From assembly GCA_965225625.1 (NCBI GenBank), contig CBDDBH010000021.1:1-64000 (forward strand): a stretch of 64,000 nt of DNA, in the 5' to 3' direction. The stretch is from CBDDBH01 sp965225625. GTDB taxonomy: Bacteria > Pseudomonadota > Gammaproteobacteria > JADZEE01. Within the stretch, counting starts at the first letter, position 1, and every line of letters begins with the position of its first letter. Position numbers and translations under genes: made by a program. Shown in pieces: positions 25,715 to 34,111 of the stretch. The notes beneath the pieces are model-generated. The model was not told the DNA's origin. It saw only the letters and a program-made list of their open reading frames with translations, and did no database searches.

Positions 25715-27343
25715 ATGACCAACACGCCGAACATGCAGGACTACGCCAGCGCCTACCGCGAGTTCGCCTGGCGGCGTCCCGAACAGTTCAACTTTGTCGG
25801 CGATGTGATTGACGTCTGGGCTGGCGATCCCCAAAAGCAGGCCATATTCTTGGTTGACGACGCCGGTACCGAAACACGCTGTACTTTTGCGGAACTAAGC
25901 ATCGCGTCACGCAAACTTTGCAACGTGTTAAGCGATGCCGGCGTAAAGCGCGGCGACACGGTCATCATCATGTTGGGCCGAGAACTTTCCTGGTGGGAAG
26001 CACTGACCGCCTGTTTGCGTATGGGTGCGGTTGCCTCACCGGGCACCACTCAGCTCTCGGCGAAAGATATCAGCTACCGGATCAACGCGGCCGAGGCCGT
26101 CTGTTTCATTACCGACGCCGCGAATGCACCCAAGCTCGACGAGATCGCCGCCGAATGTCCGTCTTTACGGGCAAAGATTGTCGTTGGCGATGAGCGTCCC
26201 GGTTGGATCACCTATGCCGCGGCAATAGCAGACGCGCACGACGAGTTTTCCACCGCCGACACCGCGCTCGACGAGGATGCCTTGTGTTATTTCACGTCCG
26301 GCACGACCGGCTTTCCGAAGATGACCATGCACGGCCATGGTTATGGGTTGGCGCACGAGACAACCGGGCGACTCTGGCTGGACCTCAAGAGTGACGATCT
26401 GCATTGGAACATCAGTGACACCGGCTGGGCGAAAGCCGCGTGGAGCAGCTATTTCGGGCCCTGGCATTGTGGTGCGAGTCTGTTTGTTCATCGCACGGCA
26501 GGGTTTGATGCACGGCGAACATTGGAGCTGTTGCAGCACTACCCGATCACCACTATGTGCGGCGCGCCAACGATCTATCGTATGTTGGTGTTGCAGCCGC
26601 TCGAGGAGTACCGGTTTGCAAACTTACGCCATTGCGTTGGCGCAGGAGAACCGCTTAATCCGGAAATCATCGAGTCCTGGCAGCGCGCCACCGGCATCAC
26701 TATCCGCGACGGCTACGGCCAGACCGAGACTGTCATCCTATGCGGTAATTTCCTGTGTAACGAGTTCCGGCCGGGGTCAATGGGGCGACCCGCGCCGGGG
26801 ATCGATCTTCAAATTATTGACGACACCGGCAAGGTGGTGGCCGCGAACACCGAAGGGGACATCGCGGTCCGCATGCAACCGCAAGCCCCGTTGGGCCTAT
26901 TCAAGCAATACCGTGACGATCCTGAAAGGACTGCCGCGACGCGGCGCGGTGAGTGGTACGTCACGGGTGATCGAGCCTACCGCGATGAAGAGGGCTATTT
27001 CTGGTTCATGAGTCGCGCCGATGACGTGATCCTATCAGCGGGCTATAGAATTGGACCGTTCGAGGTCGAGAGCGCACTCATCGAACATCCCGCGGTTGCC
27101 GAATCAGCCGTCGTCGCCAGTCCGGACGAGACGCGCGGCGAAATCGTCAAAGCTTTTGTCGTGTTGGCACCGGGCTACAGCGCCGACAATGCGCTTGCAC
27201 AAGAATTGCAAACGCACGTTAAATCCGTGACCGCTCCTTATAAGTACCCGCGCAAAGTCGAGTTTGTCGACAATCTGCCGAAAACCGTGAGCGGCAAGAT
27301 CCGACGGGTGGAACTGCGCGCTCGAGAATGGAGTACGGAATAG
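25715..27343 (+). CDS. Acyl-CoA synthetase (AMP-binding, medium-chain ACSM-like)
   Basis: 542 residues of the ANL superfamily. P-loop-like motif YFTSGTTGFPKMT, A5 motif GYGQTETVILCG, A7 WYVTGDRAYRDEEGYFWF, A8 SAGYRIGPFEVESAL and the C-terminal catalytic lysine in LPKTVSGKIRRVEL. It activates a carboxylic acid to its CoA thioester via an acyl-adenylate. The overall pattern is closest to the medium-chain/benzoate-type ACSM group. It sits 29 bp behind the LLM oxidoreductase gene. Confidence 0.92.
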   Translation: MTNTPNMQDYASAYREFAWRRPEQFNFVGDVIDVWAGDPQKQAIFLVDDAGTETRCTFAELSIASRKLCNVLSDAGVKRGDTVIIMLGRELSWWEALTACLRMGAVASPGTTQLSAKDISYRINAAEAVCFITDAANAPKLDEIAAECPSLRAKIVVGDERPGWITYAAAIADAHDEFSTADTALDEDALCYFTSGTTGFPKMTMHGHGYGLAHETTGRLWLDLKSDDLHWNISDTGWAKAAWSSYFGPWHCGASLFVHRTAGFDARRTLELLQHYPITTMCGAPTIYRMLVLQPLEEYRFANLRHCVGAGEPLNPEIIESWQRATGITIRDGYGQTETVILCGNFLCNEFRPGSMGRPAPGIDLQIIDDTGKVVAANTEGDIAVRMQPQAPLGLFKQYRDDPERTAATRRGEWYVTGDRAYRDEEGYFWFMSRADDVILSAGYRIGPFEVESALIEHPAVAESAVVASPDETRGEIVKAFVVLAPGYSADNALAQELQTHVKSVTAPYKYPRKVEFVDNLPKTVSGKIRRVELRAREWSTE

Positions 27344-27362
27344 TTAGCGCTAAGTCGGACTT

Positions 27363-28417
27363 TTACTGACCGTGAAACGCCTCAATTTCGTCCGTAAATC
27401 GGCTTTTTTCGTGATCATAAACGACCTCGTACGAGCCAAATATTGCGTGCTTCGACATATCCGGTGAATACCGGCTCGCAGGCACCTCCCGTCCAAGTGC
27501 TTCAGCCATGGCGCGGACATGGTGCGGCGCCCCGCCACAACATACGCCGATGAAGCGCGCCCCAAGTTGCCGCGCCTGCAGCGCGAAATCCGCCATTTCA
27601 TAAAACGCCCCAGCAGGAATGGCTCCAGCTCAATGGGAAAACCACAACGACAATCCTCGTGCTTGAGAGTCAGGAAATTGGGATTGCTGGCGTCAGTCCT
27701 GTAAGTAATGGGTAGCACACCGACATACGTATCGACGCTGTTTATCACGTCTTCAAGGAACGACGTAATGGTCGCCGGCCCACGACCGCAATTCAGACCA
27801 ACCACGGTCGCGCCAAGATCGCTGAGGCGTTTGCATGCATCGCCGAAAGTGAAACCGTCGCCTGTCTTTTCGTTCAGCGGAAAGAAGTTGATGACGGACG
27901 GCAGTCCTGCCTCCTGAATAAGTTCCAAAGCGATTTCCGCTTCGCCGACATGGTTCAGGGTCTCCGCCAGGATCAGATCGACGCCTTCGTCGACCGCCCA
28001 GCGGACCTGTTCCTCATACATTGCGCGCACCAGCCGGCCTGTCTCCTTTGCATTTGCCGGGTCGTAGACCCATGAATTGCATAGGCCGCCAGCAACCAAT
28101 GCGTCACCCTCATCCGCCACGTCGCGAGCTAGTCTGACGCCAACGCGGTTGATCTCCTCGAGGTCCGCCTCGCGGCCGATTACTTTTAATTTGTCGCGAT
28201 GTGCGTAGTAGCTCAGTGCCAGCACGATGTCCGAGCCGGCGCGCATGTACTCACGGTGGAGCTGTTTCACAACGTCTGGAAAATCCAGCACGACCTCCGG
28301 CACGAATGGGCCCGCCTTGAGGTATCCGCGCCGCTCGAGCTCGAAAACGTAGCCTTCGCCACAGAGCACAACATCGTTTTTTTCCAGTCGTTCCACCAAT
28401 CGGTTTTGCATAATCAT
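27363..28417 (-). pseudogene. Betaine/homocysteine S-methyltransferase-like gene with a one-base frameshift
   Basis: The first part (from the ATG at 28417) reads ENDVVLCGEGYVFELERRGY-like text in one frame up to about 27605, with the zinc motif GLNCGRGPAT. The rest, with the second zinc motif FIGVCCGGAPHHVRAMAEAL, is in another frame and ends at 27363. Adding one T to the TTTT run at 27602-27605 (minus strand) restores GRFYEMADFALQA and a 351-residue protein. The family transfers a methyl group from betaine or S-methylmethionine to homocysteine. Either a recent inactivating deletion or a sequencing error at the homopolymer. A MetR-like LysR gene lies upstream. Confidence 0.85.
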
Positions 28418-28525
28418 CGTCCTCCAAGGATTTGCTTATTCTTGCAGAGACGGTGAGCGGCGAACATTGGTCTAGCATGAAAAATTTTCACGATTCCAGC
28501 GAAATTCCTGGTTCGGCAACCGCGG

Positions 28526-29434
28526 TTAACAAGGCGCGCTGAATTCTCGTGCGCACCAATCTGGCAGATACTCCGCGATACGCTGCTGTGGCGCGTTATT
28601 GGACAGTGTCTTGTGGACTGCGCAGCACCAGGTTGTGCGAAGACCGTCCTCAGTGAGCGGTAAGATTGCAAGCCCCTGTAGCGCAGTGGTGTTGATGGCA
28701 GCACGCGGCAAGACAGTCAAACCAGCATTGTGGCGCAGGAATTCAAGGATGGCACCGGCTGTTCCGAGGTTCAGCATTTTCGCCGGCCATTCGCCGCGCT
28801 TGGAGAACAACAGGTCGTACTCCAGATCAGGTTCGACATCCAAACCATAGGTCGCGAAGGTCATGTCGACGAACTCGCGACCCGTTAGAAATGGCCTGTC
28901 GGCCAACGGCTGATCGGCGGACACGACAGCAACCAATTCATCCTCGAACAGGGGAATTGTGTGTAGCCCGCCAGGTTCACCCCCGGTAAACACGGCGAGA
29001 TCGATGCGACCGGCGCGCAGCGCCTCGAACGGCGAAGCGGCGGCCTCCGGAACAATCTCCAAGGACAGCAGCGGCTCGCGCTCCTGAACGAAATGCCAGA
29101 AGCGGGGGAACCACGTATTACAAATATTCGCCCTGGAGGCGATCCGGACGATGGCTTCAAATCCCCCGTGCGCCATCACCACCTCGCCTTCCGCCCGGTC
29201 CATCTCCGCCACCGCTTTCTTGGCAGCGGACAACAAACGATGAGCGGCCGACGTAAGATCCACCCGGCTGGCCTGCCGGTAGAATAGTCGGGTGCCAAGA
29301 CGCCGTTCCGCTTCGCGCATGCGGTGACTCAACGCCGACGGCGTGATGTTTAACCGCCCAGCGGCATCCGTCACACTCGCTGCGGACTCCAGCGCGATCA
29401 ACATTTGCAGGTGGCGCATATCCAGGCGTGACAC
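28526..29434 (-). CDS. LysR-family transcriptional regulator, MetR-like
   Basis: 302 residues. N-terminal helix-turn-helix (LQMLIALESAASVTDAAGRL, NITPSALSHRMREAERRLG) and a LysR substrate-binding domain (DLAVFTGGEPGGLHTIPLFE, GAILEFLRHNAGLTVLPRAA). The ALSHRMREAERRLG segment and overall layout resemble MetR, which responds to homocysteine. The homocysteine methyltransferase gene downstream on the same strand fits this. It is divergent from the DAO-type oxidase at 29654. Confidence 0.88.
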   Translation of the reverse strand: MSRLDMRHLQMLIALESAASVTDAAGRLNITPSALSHRMREAERRLGTRLFYRQASRVDLTSAAHRLLSAAKKAVAEMDRAEGEVVMAHGGFEAIVRIASRANICNTWFPRFWHFVQEREPLLSLEIVPEAAASPFEALRAGRIDLAVFTGGEPGGLHTIPLFEDELVAVVSADQPLADRPFLTGREFVDMTFATYGLDVEPDLEYDLLFSKRGEWPAKMLNLGTAGAILEFLRHNAGLTVLPRAAINTTALQGLAILPLTEDGLRTTWCCAVHKTLSNNAPQQRIAEYLPDWCAREFSAPC

Positions 29435-29446
29435 GGTCGTCTCCAG

Positions 29447-29491
29447 TTACGTAACCGGCATCGATTATGTCATCAACGCAACCGATGCCGT
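29447..29491. promoter_or_regulatory. Two palindromes between the LysR gene and the oxidase
   Basis: The 219-bp gap holds a perfect 10-bp palindrome GTTACGTAAC (29447-29456) and, directly after, an 8-bp inverted repeat CGGCATCG (29457-29464) and CGATGCCG (29484-29491) with a 19-nt spacer. These are plausible LysR binding or activation sites. Confidence 0.4.
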
Positions 29492-29653
29492 AAACCAACA
29501 AGCAAACGCATGGAATTTGATTCACGGAATCGTGTAAAAGGATTCGGTGGATACATACAGCGGATTTAGATACGTTTCTTAACGACGATAATGTGAAGCA
29601 TGATGGTATTTTCTGAACGCTGAATTACAAGGTTTCGTTACCATGAGACGATT

Positions 29654-30970
29654 TTGAAGATTGAACGTTTGCCGCTGGACGATAAGACCAATGGCTGGAG
29701 CCGTATACTGCCGCCACGTGAGGCTAGAGCGGCGTTGTCGGGCAATATCACGGCCGATTGGGTGGTAATTGGTGCCGGGTATGCAGGGCTCGCGGCGGCG
29801 CGACGACTGGCGGAAAATCGGCCCGACGAGCACATTATTGTGTTGGAGGCCGGTGAGCCAGGAGAGAATGCGTCCGGTCGCAACTCCGGTTTTGCCATAG
29901 ATCTGCCACACAACGTCGGTTCTTCGCTGCATGAACTCGAAGGGTCCCACTGCGCCATGCGCTTGGCCCGCGCCGCAATCGACTATCTCGAAGAGGCTGT
30001 GAACGCGTATGGGTTTGACTGCGACTGGTCACGCGACGGCAAGTATCACACCGCGGTTTCCGAGCGCGGCGTGCGCAACGGGTTGGAACCATTTGCCAGC
30101 GAACTCGATTCCTTGGGTGAACCTTACACCTGGCTCGACAAGGCCGGTGTCACGGAAAAACTCGGTTCGGACCACTTCCGCGCGGCCGTCTATACACCGG
30201 GCGGCGCGCTGTTAAACCCCGCGGCGTTGACCCGCGGGCTGGCCGACAACCTGCCCGACAATGTAACTTTGTACGAACATACGCCTGTGGTTGAGGTTGA
30301 CTATAGCAACGGCGTGCAACTAACCACGCCCTCGGGTTCGGTTCGCGCGCCGAAAATGATTCTCGGGGTCAATGGTTTCGTTGAGCAGTTCGGCTTTTTA
30401 ACGAGAAATCTTCTGCAGGCGGTGCTGCATGCCAGCTTGACACGCCCGTTGACGCAGGATGAGCAGCGAGCCTACGGCGTGGCGGACGCATGGGGGATGA
30501 CCCCGGCTAATGCCTTTGTCGGGATCACCATGCGCTACACAAATGACAAGCGCATCCTGTTCCGCCAGGGACTCGAGTATTGTCCGACGCAACGTGTTTC
30601 AGAAGCTCAACGGCAGGATGTGCGGCGCCGGCACAAAACGTTGTTCGACGCGCGTTTCCCCATGTTGAAAGACGTCGAGATGGAACATACCTGGAGTGGA
30701 TTCGTGTGCATGTCGCGCAACTTCGCCCCCGGCTTCGGTCAAGTCGCGCCCAATATCTGGACTGCGGTCTGCCAGAATGGCGTGGGTGTGACCAAAGGCA
30801 CGATCGGCGGGTTATTGGCTGCAGATGTTGCAACAGGCCGCGACAATCCGCTGATTGCAGACATGCACAGTCTCGGCAAACCCGCCTATGTGCCGCCGCG
30901 CCCGTTTCTCGATATTGGCGTGCGGACACGTTTCAAATGGGAGTTGTGGGCGAACCGTCACGAAGCTTGA
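29654..30970 (+). CDS. FAD-dependent oxidoreductase of the D-amino-acid oxidase (DAO) family
   Basis: 438 residues starting at a TTG; no in-frame ATG fits upstream. The FAD motif is WVVIGAGYAGLAAARRLAEN followed by VLEAGEPGENASGRNSGFAI, which is typical of gamma-glutamylputrescine oxidase and related amine or amino-acid oxidases. The C-terminal NIWTAVCQNGVGVTKGTIGG completes the DAO fold. The substrate is probably a secondary amine or N-substituted amino acid. It is divergent from the LysR gene, which may control it. Confidence 0.87.
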   Translation: MKIERLPLDDKTNGWSRILPPREARAALSGNITADWVVIGAGYAGLAAARRLAENRPDEHIIVLEAGEPGENASGRNSGFAIDLPHNVGSSLHELEGSHCAMRLARAAIDYLEEAVNAYGFDCDWSRDGKYHTAVSERGVRNGLEPFASELDSLGEPYTWLDKAGVTEKLGSDHFRAAVYTPGGALLNPAALTRGLADNLPDNVTLYEHTPVVEVDYSNGVQLTTPSGSVRAPKMILGVNGFVEQFGFLTRNLLQAVLHASLTRPLTQDEQRAYGVADAWGMTPANAFVGITMRYTNDKRILFRQGLEYCPTQRVSEAQRQDVRRRHKTLFDARFPMLKDVEMEHTWSGFVCMSRNFAPGFGQVAPNIWTAVCQNGVGVTKGTIGGLLAADVATGRDNPLIADMHSLGKPAYVPPRPFLDIGVRTRFKWELWANRHEA

Positions 30971-31041
30971 CAGACGTGGCGAGGTTAGCGGTCCCGGAAT
31001 CTTGCTTCGCGACCCGGGCCGGTCTATTACGGCCTGTGTGC

Positions 31042-31587
31042 TTAAAGATTTCGTGCCTCTGCCCGTTCCGCGTTTGTCTTTCTCCTGACCAGTAAAACTA
31101 ATAGCACCATGCCTCCAAGAACGCCGGCGATGGCGCACACTTCATGAAGTCGATCTATCGAAATTATGTATAGCAGTGCGTTCACATCTGAAAACGGTGC
31201 GAAAGGACGTATATCGGAATGCATGATGCTGTCGAAAAAAACGTGGCTATAGGCACCGAAAATGGCACCGGTAATCGCGGCAGTGAACGTAATTTTAGGC
31301 CTCACCCCTAACCACGTTCGCTGAGTTTCGCTTAGTCGCCAGTTCCATAGTCGCAGAGCCGTCTCGCAAATTGGCTTGCCGAATAAAACCACAATCAAGG
31401 CAACCGCAGTAGCGCCCAAGTAAGTATGAAAGAAACGGTGAATAGGCCACATTCCCCGATACATGTAAAAAGCGGGTTCAATATCGATTATCAACTGTGT
31501 TAGTCCGAACGCCACAAAGCTAAAGCGTTCTGGCGTTACCGCCTTTACTACTGAGGCCGGCCCAAAGTGAAAGGGTGTAACTGGCAA
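31042..31587 (-). CDS. Membrane protein of the YdjM/DUF4184-like metal-dependent hydrolase type
   Basis: 181 residues from a TTG start preceded by AGGCGG. It begins PVTPFHFGPASVVKA and has QLIIDIEPAFYM and IHRFFHTYLGA with several His/Asp/Glu residues, and four or so hydrophobic segments (for example ATAVALIVVLFG and GVLGGMVLLVLLV). This pattern fits small inner-membrane proteins annotated as metal-dependent hydrolases. It is the leftmost gene of the accessory block, 12 bp from the next one on the same strand. Confidence 0.65.
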   Translation of the reverse strand: MPVTPFHFGPASVVKAVTPERFSFVAFGLTQLIIDIEPAFYMYRGMWPIHRFFHTYLGATAVALIVVLFGKPICETALRLWNWRLSETQRTWLGVRPKITFTAAITGAIFGAYSHVFFDSIMHSDIRPFAPFSDVNALLYIISIDRLHEVCAIAGVLGGMVLLVLLVRRKTNAERAEARNL

Positions 31588-31599
31588 TATGTCCGCCTG

Positions 31600-32073
31600 T
31601 TAGTCAGCCTGACGTTCGCTTCTGTCGGCTGGCGTGTTCCACGTTGTGCGAACAGGATCATCGTCACGATAAACTGTGGAGAATGCTTCGATGATGCCAA
31701 GCTCGAACAAGATGTGGTGCGCTTCGCATTCTTCCAGCGCTAACGAGGCCGCTTGGCTCCAGGATTCTGCGTCCGCGACACGTTGCGCGTATCCGGTTAG
31801 TTGAAACTCCCCGTTACTACCATCGTTGTCAGCAACGCTGGAGTGCAAGACATACGCGCTGCCGCGCTCAAGATCCTTGCCCTTTGGCGAGGTCGCGTCC
31901 ATGAAGAGATAAAGGTGGCCCTCGCCGATGAGCGATGTAACGGGGTGCAACCGCGGCAGACTATTCTTACGAATCGTCGCCAAGTATGAGACTTGTTCAT
32001 GAAGCCTCTGCTTGCCGAATAGAGCAAGTTCAGGTGCGCTAGCTTCGAACTCTTTCCAGTTGACTGAAGTCAC
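31600..32073 (-). CDS. Pyridoxamine-5'-phosphate-oxidase-like flavin-binding protein
   Basis: 157 residues from a GTG start at 32073. SYLATIRKNSLPRLHPVTSL and the strand GHLYLFMDATSPKGKDLERG match the split-barrel FMN-binding fold of PNPOx-like proteins, followed by ADNDGSNGEFQLTGYAQRV. The function is not known; relatives bind flavin, F420 or heme. It has small-gene neighbours on the same strand and no attC site on either side, so I do not know whether it entered as a cassette. Confidence 0.75.
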   Translation of the reverse strand: MTSVNWKEFEASAPELALFGKQRLHEQVSYLATIRKNSLPRLHPVTSLIGEGHLYLFMDATSPKGKDLERGSAYVLHSSVADNDGSNGEFQLTGYAQRVADAESWSQAASLALEECEAHHILFELGIIEAFSTVYRDDDPVRTTWNTPADRSERQAD

Positions 32074-32097
32074 GGATCTGTAGGCTACAGGGCACGC

Positions 32098-32550
32098 TCA
32101 GCGGCCGACGAAACCGGTTCGTTGGAGTGAATTATCAGCGGTTTTCTCAACCGCGCAGTGCTCTGCTACACATTCAAAAGTGTCGTCACGGAAATAAAAG
32201 AGAAAGTGTTTGCCAACACCACTACCTGGCTTAACAAGCTTCCAATCGTCCGCGGCGTATAACAAAGCGTCGTCTCCAGAAACTAAATAAAACTCGCCCC
32301 ATTTGGGCGCGAGTTTGCTGAAGCGGCACTGACCACGAACCCAACCTTCATCATTGGTTGGACCAAGGCGATACCGTTGGCACTGTGTGAAACGCAGAAT
32401 GCCTAACTCGTCTTCTTCGAATCCTTCAAATTGGAACGCATTTACATAGAACGTTAACAGGACATCACTGCCGCTTACTTGCACCTTTGGCTCGGGCGCG
32501 TTTGGCTCCGCGTTCCAGCCACTATTGATTTGCTCAAACCTGGTGTCCAT
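32098..32550 (-). CDS. Hypothetical protein
   Basis: 150 residues with no recognised domain, signal peptide or membrane segment. The centre has alternating strands (VLLTFYVNAFQFEGFEEDEL, GILRFTQCQRYRLGPTNDEG) and a VSGDDALLYAADDW stretch, suggesting a small beta-rich fold. It lies 24 bp upstream of the PNPOx-like gene on the same strand. It is left of the degenerate attC at 32676-32755 and may be an old cassette gene. Confidence 0.6.
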   Translation of the reverse strand: MDTRFEQINSGWNAEPNAPEPKVQVSGSDVLLTFYVNAFQFEGFEEDELGILRFTQCQRYRLGPTNDEGWVRGQCRFSKLAPKWGEFYLVSGDDALLYAADDWKLVKPGSGVGKHFLFYFRDDTFECVAEHCAVEKTADNSLQRTGFVGR

Positions 32551-32675
32551 TCGTTTTAGCCGCTCACGTCTTCAGCCGACTGCCTCTGACAGCGTATTCC
32601 AATAGGAAAACTCAGGCGTTGTACCACCGACGACGTTCCACAGCACCTAAAGGCTCATAGGACGCCTGGTTAGAC

Positions 32676-32755
32676 GCCAAACCCCACATTACCAAAAGGC
32701 GACCCGGAATTAATCGACATGCCTTTCCCGCGTCGGCTCCAGCGCCAGGTTAGCG
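32676..32755 (-). other. attC site of the hicAB cassette, left half degenerate
   Basis: On the minus strand R'' is CGCTAAC (32755-32749), followed by GGCGCTGGAGCCGACGCGGG as in the other sites of this array. The far half no longer resembles the family; GTTTGGC at 32682-32676 is the best R' candidate. The hicB stop lies inside R''. R'' equals the reverse complement of the cassette's upstream R' (GTTAGCG at 33324-33318). The rest of the gap to 32551 has only a short CAGGCG/CGCCTG repeat. Confidence 0.6.
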
Positions 32756-33088
32756 ACCGATTTCGTTTTCTAGTGTTTCAGCACAGAAAGCATTAAGGCT
32801 CTTACCTTCTTTGACTGCTTCAATTGCAAGCCGTTCGTGCAGTTCTTTCCCTAGCCTAAGGTTGAACTTTCCTGAGTATCTTTTCCCGGCCATTCCCGGA
32901 GGCAATTCATCGCCATCCCTCTCGGATATCGCTATCCACTCTCCGATTACGGCACATAATTCAGCGAAAACCTTTTGTTCGTTTTTGCCGTGAACACCTC
33001 CAAGCATTAGTTCCGGGCAACGGCCAACATAGCATTGGTCCTCGTCGGACCACTCGACGATTTTTAGGTATTGAGCTGATGTTTTCAT
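32750..33088 (-). CDS. hicB: HicB-family antitoxin
   Basis: 112 residues. The N-terminal partial RNase-H-like HicB domain (YLKIVEWSDEDQCYVGRCPE, then GGVHGKNEQKVFAELCAVIG) is followed by a ribbon-helix-helix-like DNA-binding end (RYSGKFNLRLGKELHERLAI, EAVKEGKSLNAFCAETLENE). It neutralises HicA and represses the operon. The gene overlaps hicA by 4 bp, and its stop codon falls in the attC R'' box, as usual for integron cassettes. Confidence 0.92.
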   Translation of the reverse strand: MKTSAQYLKIVEWSDEDQCYVGRCPELMLGGVHGKNEQKVFAELCAVIGEWIAISERDGDELPPGMAGKRYSGKFNLRLGKELHERLAIEAVKEGKSLNAFCAETLENEIGR

Positions 33089-33279
33089 TTGGATACCTCG
33101 TCTATCGCTAGTCGCACGGCTTTTTCCTGATATGGTTTTGCGTCGGCTCCCAGAGAACCACTGATCGTTATTCGCGCGCCATCCGGATGTTTGAAATTTC
33201 GATGACTACCCTTGGCGCCACGGTCTTCGAACCCAGCAGCTTTGAGAGTGCGGATAAGTTCTCGGATTTTAGGCGGCAC
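33085..33279 (-). CDS. hicA: HicA-family toxin, mRNA interferase
   Basis: 64 residues from a GTG start. The double-stranded-RNA-binding-like fold of HicA is evident from IRELIRTLKAAGFEDRGAKG and the catalytic-histidine motif GSHRNFKHPDG. It cleaves mRNA when free from HicB. It overlaps hicB by 4 bp and is preceded within 6 bp by a 23-bp palindrome. Such toxin-antitoxin cassettes are known to stabilise chromosomal integron arrays. Confidence 0.92.
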   Translation of the reverse strand: MPPKIRELIRTLKAAGFEDRGAKGSHRNFKHPDGARITISGSLGADAKPYQEKAVRLAIDEVSK

Positions 33280-33284
33280 CTAGA

Positions 33285-33307
33285 AATGGTACCATTACGG
33301 TACCATT
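33285..33307. promoter_or_regulatory. hicAB operator palindrome
   Basis: AATGGTACC-ATTAC-GGTACCATT is a perfect 9-bp inverted repeat ending 6 bp upstream of the hicA start, the expected site of HicB autorepression. It shows that this cassette carries its own promoter and does not depend on an integron promoter. Confidence 0.7.
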
Positions 33308-33317
33308 GTGTTAAAGC

Positions 33318-33404
33318 CGCTAACGACCAAGCTGAGCCGCGCGCCACAATGTTTCAGATTTAAACCACATGCTATCCCGCGTCGGCTCCAGCGCCGAGCT
33401 AGGC
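33318..33404 (-). other. attC site of the higBA cassette
   Basis: 87 bp. Plus-strand ends are CGCTAAC (33318-33324) and GCTAGGC (33398-33404, one change from GTTAGGC). Inside are GCTGAGCCGCGCGCC and GCGTCGGCTCCAGCG, shared with the other sites. The higA stop lies in the R'' side. The mutated R'' should weaken recombination here. Confidence 0.88.
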
Positions 33405-33686
33405 CGCAGATAACTTCTTGACCTTAACCTTACCAAGTGACTTGCCGGTAACCCAGAGGTCGTAGTGAGCCTGCTGATTGAGCCAGCTCTCAGCAGACGT
33501 ACTAAACGCCTTCGATAACCGGATGGCCATCTCTGGGCTGATACCAGCGCGGCAGTTCAAAATGGCCGACAAGGTCTTACGGCTAACTCCGAGAGCCTCA
33601 GCCGCGTCGGTCACACTTAATCCTAACGGCTCGATGCACAGCTCCTTTAGAACTTCTCCTGGATGGGGTGGGTTATGCATCTTCAT
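33399..33686 (-). CDS. higA: HigA-family antitoxin
   Basis: 95 residues from the ATG at 33686, which follows GAGG by 8 nt and gives the family-typical start MKMHNPPHPGEVLKE. An upstream in-frame ATG at 33707 overlaps the higB end. XRE helix-turn-helix: GLSVTDAAEALGVSRKTLSA, ILNCRAGISPEMAIRLSKAF. It binds HigB and represses the operon. Its stop is inside the attC site. Confidence 0.93.
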   Translation of the reverse strand: MKMHNPPHPGEVLKELCIEPLGLSVTDAAEALGVSRKTLSAILNCRAGISPEMAIRLSKAFSTSAESWLNQQAHYDLWVTGKSLGKVKVKKLSAA

Positions 33687-33696
33687 CTCTTTAACC

Positions 33697-33975
33697 TCAA
33701 TGATCATCTTCGTAGTCTATATCCACAGCGTCAGCACCATCGAATTTAAACGTAATACGCCAATTGCCGCTAACCCGCGCCGACCAAGTTCCTCTTCGCC
33801 GCCCTTGGAGCTGGTGAAGATACAAGCCGGGCAAGTCCATATCTTGCGGTGATGTTGCCGCATGAAGTCGGCCTAAGATGAGTCGCAGTCGGTTTGCATG
33901 CTGAGACTGGATGCCCGCTCGCGACCCCGTGGTAAAGAATCGCCCAAGACCACGGTGCCTAAAGCTCCTGATCAT
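33697..33975 (-). CDS. higB: HigB/RelE-family toxin
   Basis: 92 residues. It has the opening MIRSFRHRGLGRFFTTGSRA, LHAATSPQDMDLPG and the conserved end WSARVSGNWRITFKFDGADA followed by VDIDYEDDH, which is the RelE-type ribosome-dependent mRNase fold of the plasmid-maintenance killer family. It overlaps or abuts higA and is preceded by a palindromic operator. This is the second complete toxin-antitoxin cassette in a row. Confidence 0.92.
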   Translation of the reverse strand: MIRSFRHRGLGRFFTTGSRAGIQSQHANRLRLILGRLHAATSPQDMDLPGLYLHQLQGRRRGTWSARVSGNWRITFKFDGADAVDIDYEDDH

Positions 33976-33984
33976 GGCTGCGAA

Positions 33985-34010
33985 TGTAACCCATCCCGTT
34001 ACAGGTTACA
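33985..34010. promoter_or_regulatory. higBA operator palindrome
   Basis: TGTAACC (33985-33991) and GGTTACA (34004-34010) form a 7-bp inverted repeat with a 12-nt spacer that itself contains GTTACA. It ends 10 bp upstream of the higB start and is a likely HigA site. Confidence 0.6.
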
Positions 34011-34023
34011 ATGCCGGAGCGAG

Positions 34024-34111
34024 GCCTAACGACTAAGCTGAGCCGCGCGCCGCGGTCTTTCGGTTTTAATCGACATGCCTTTCCCGCGGCGGCTCCAGCG
34101 CCGGGTTAGGT
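34024..34111 (-). other. attC site of the membrane-protein cassette
   Basis: 88 bp with intact plus-strand ends GCCTAAC (34024-34030) and GTTAGGT (34105-34111). Internal boxes GCTGAGCCGCGCGCC and GCGGCGGCTCCAGCG can pair to form the folded site. The gene at 34066-34902 runs into it and stops inside. Confidence 0.92.
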
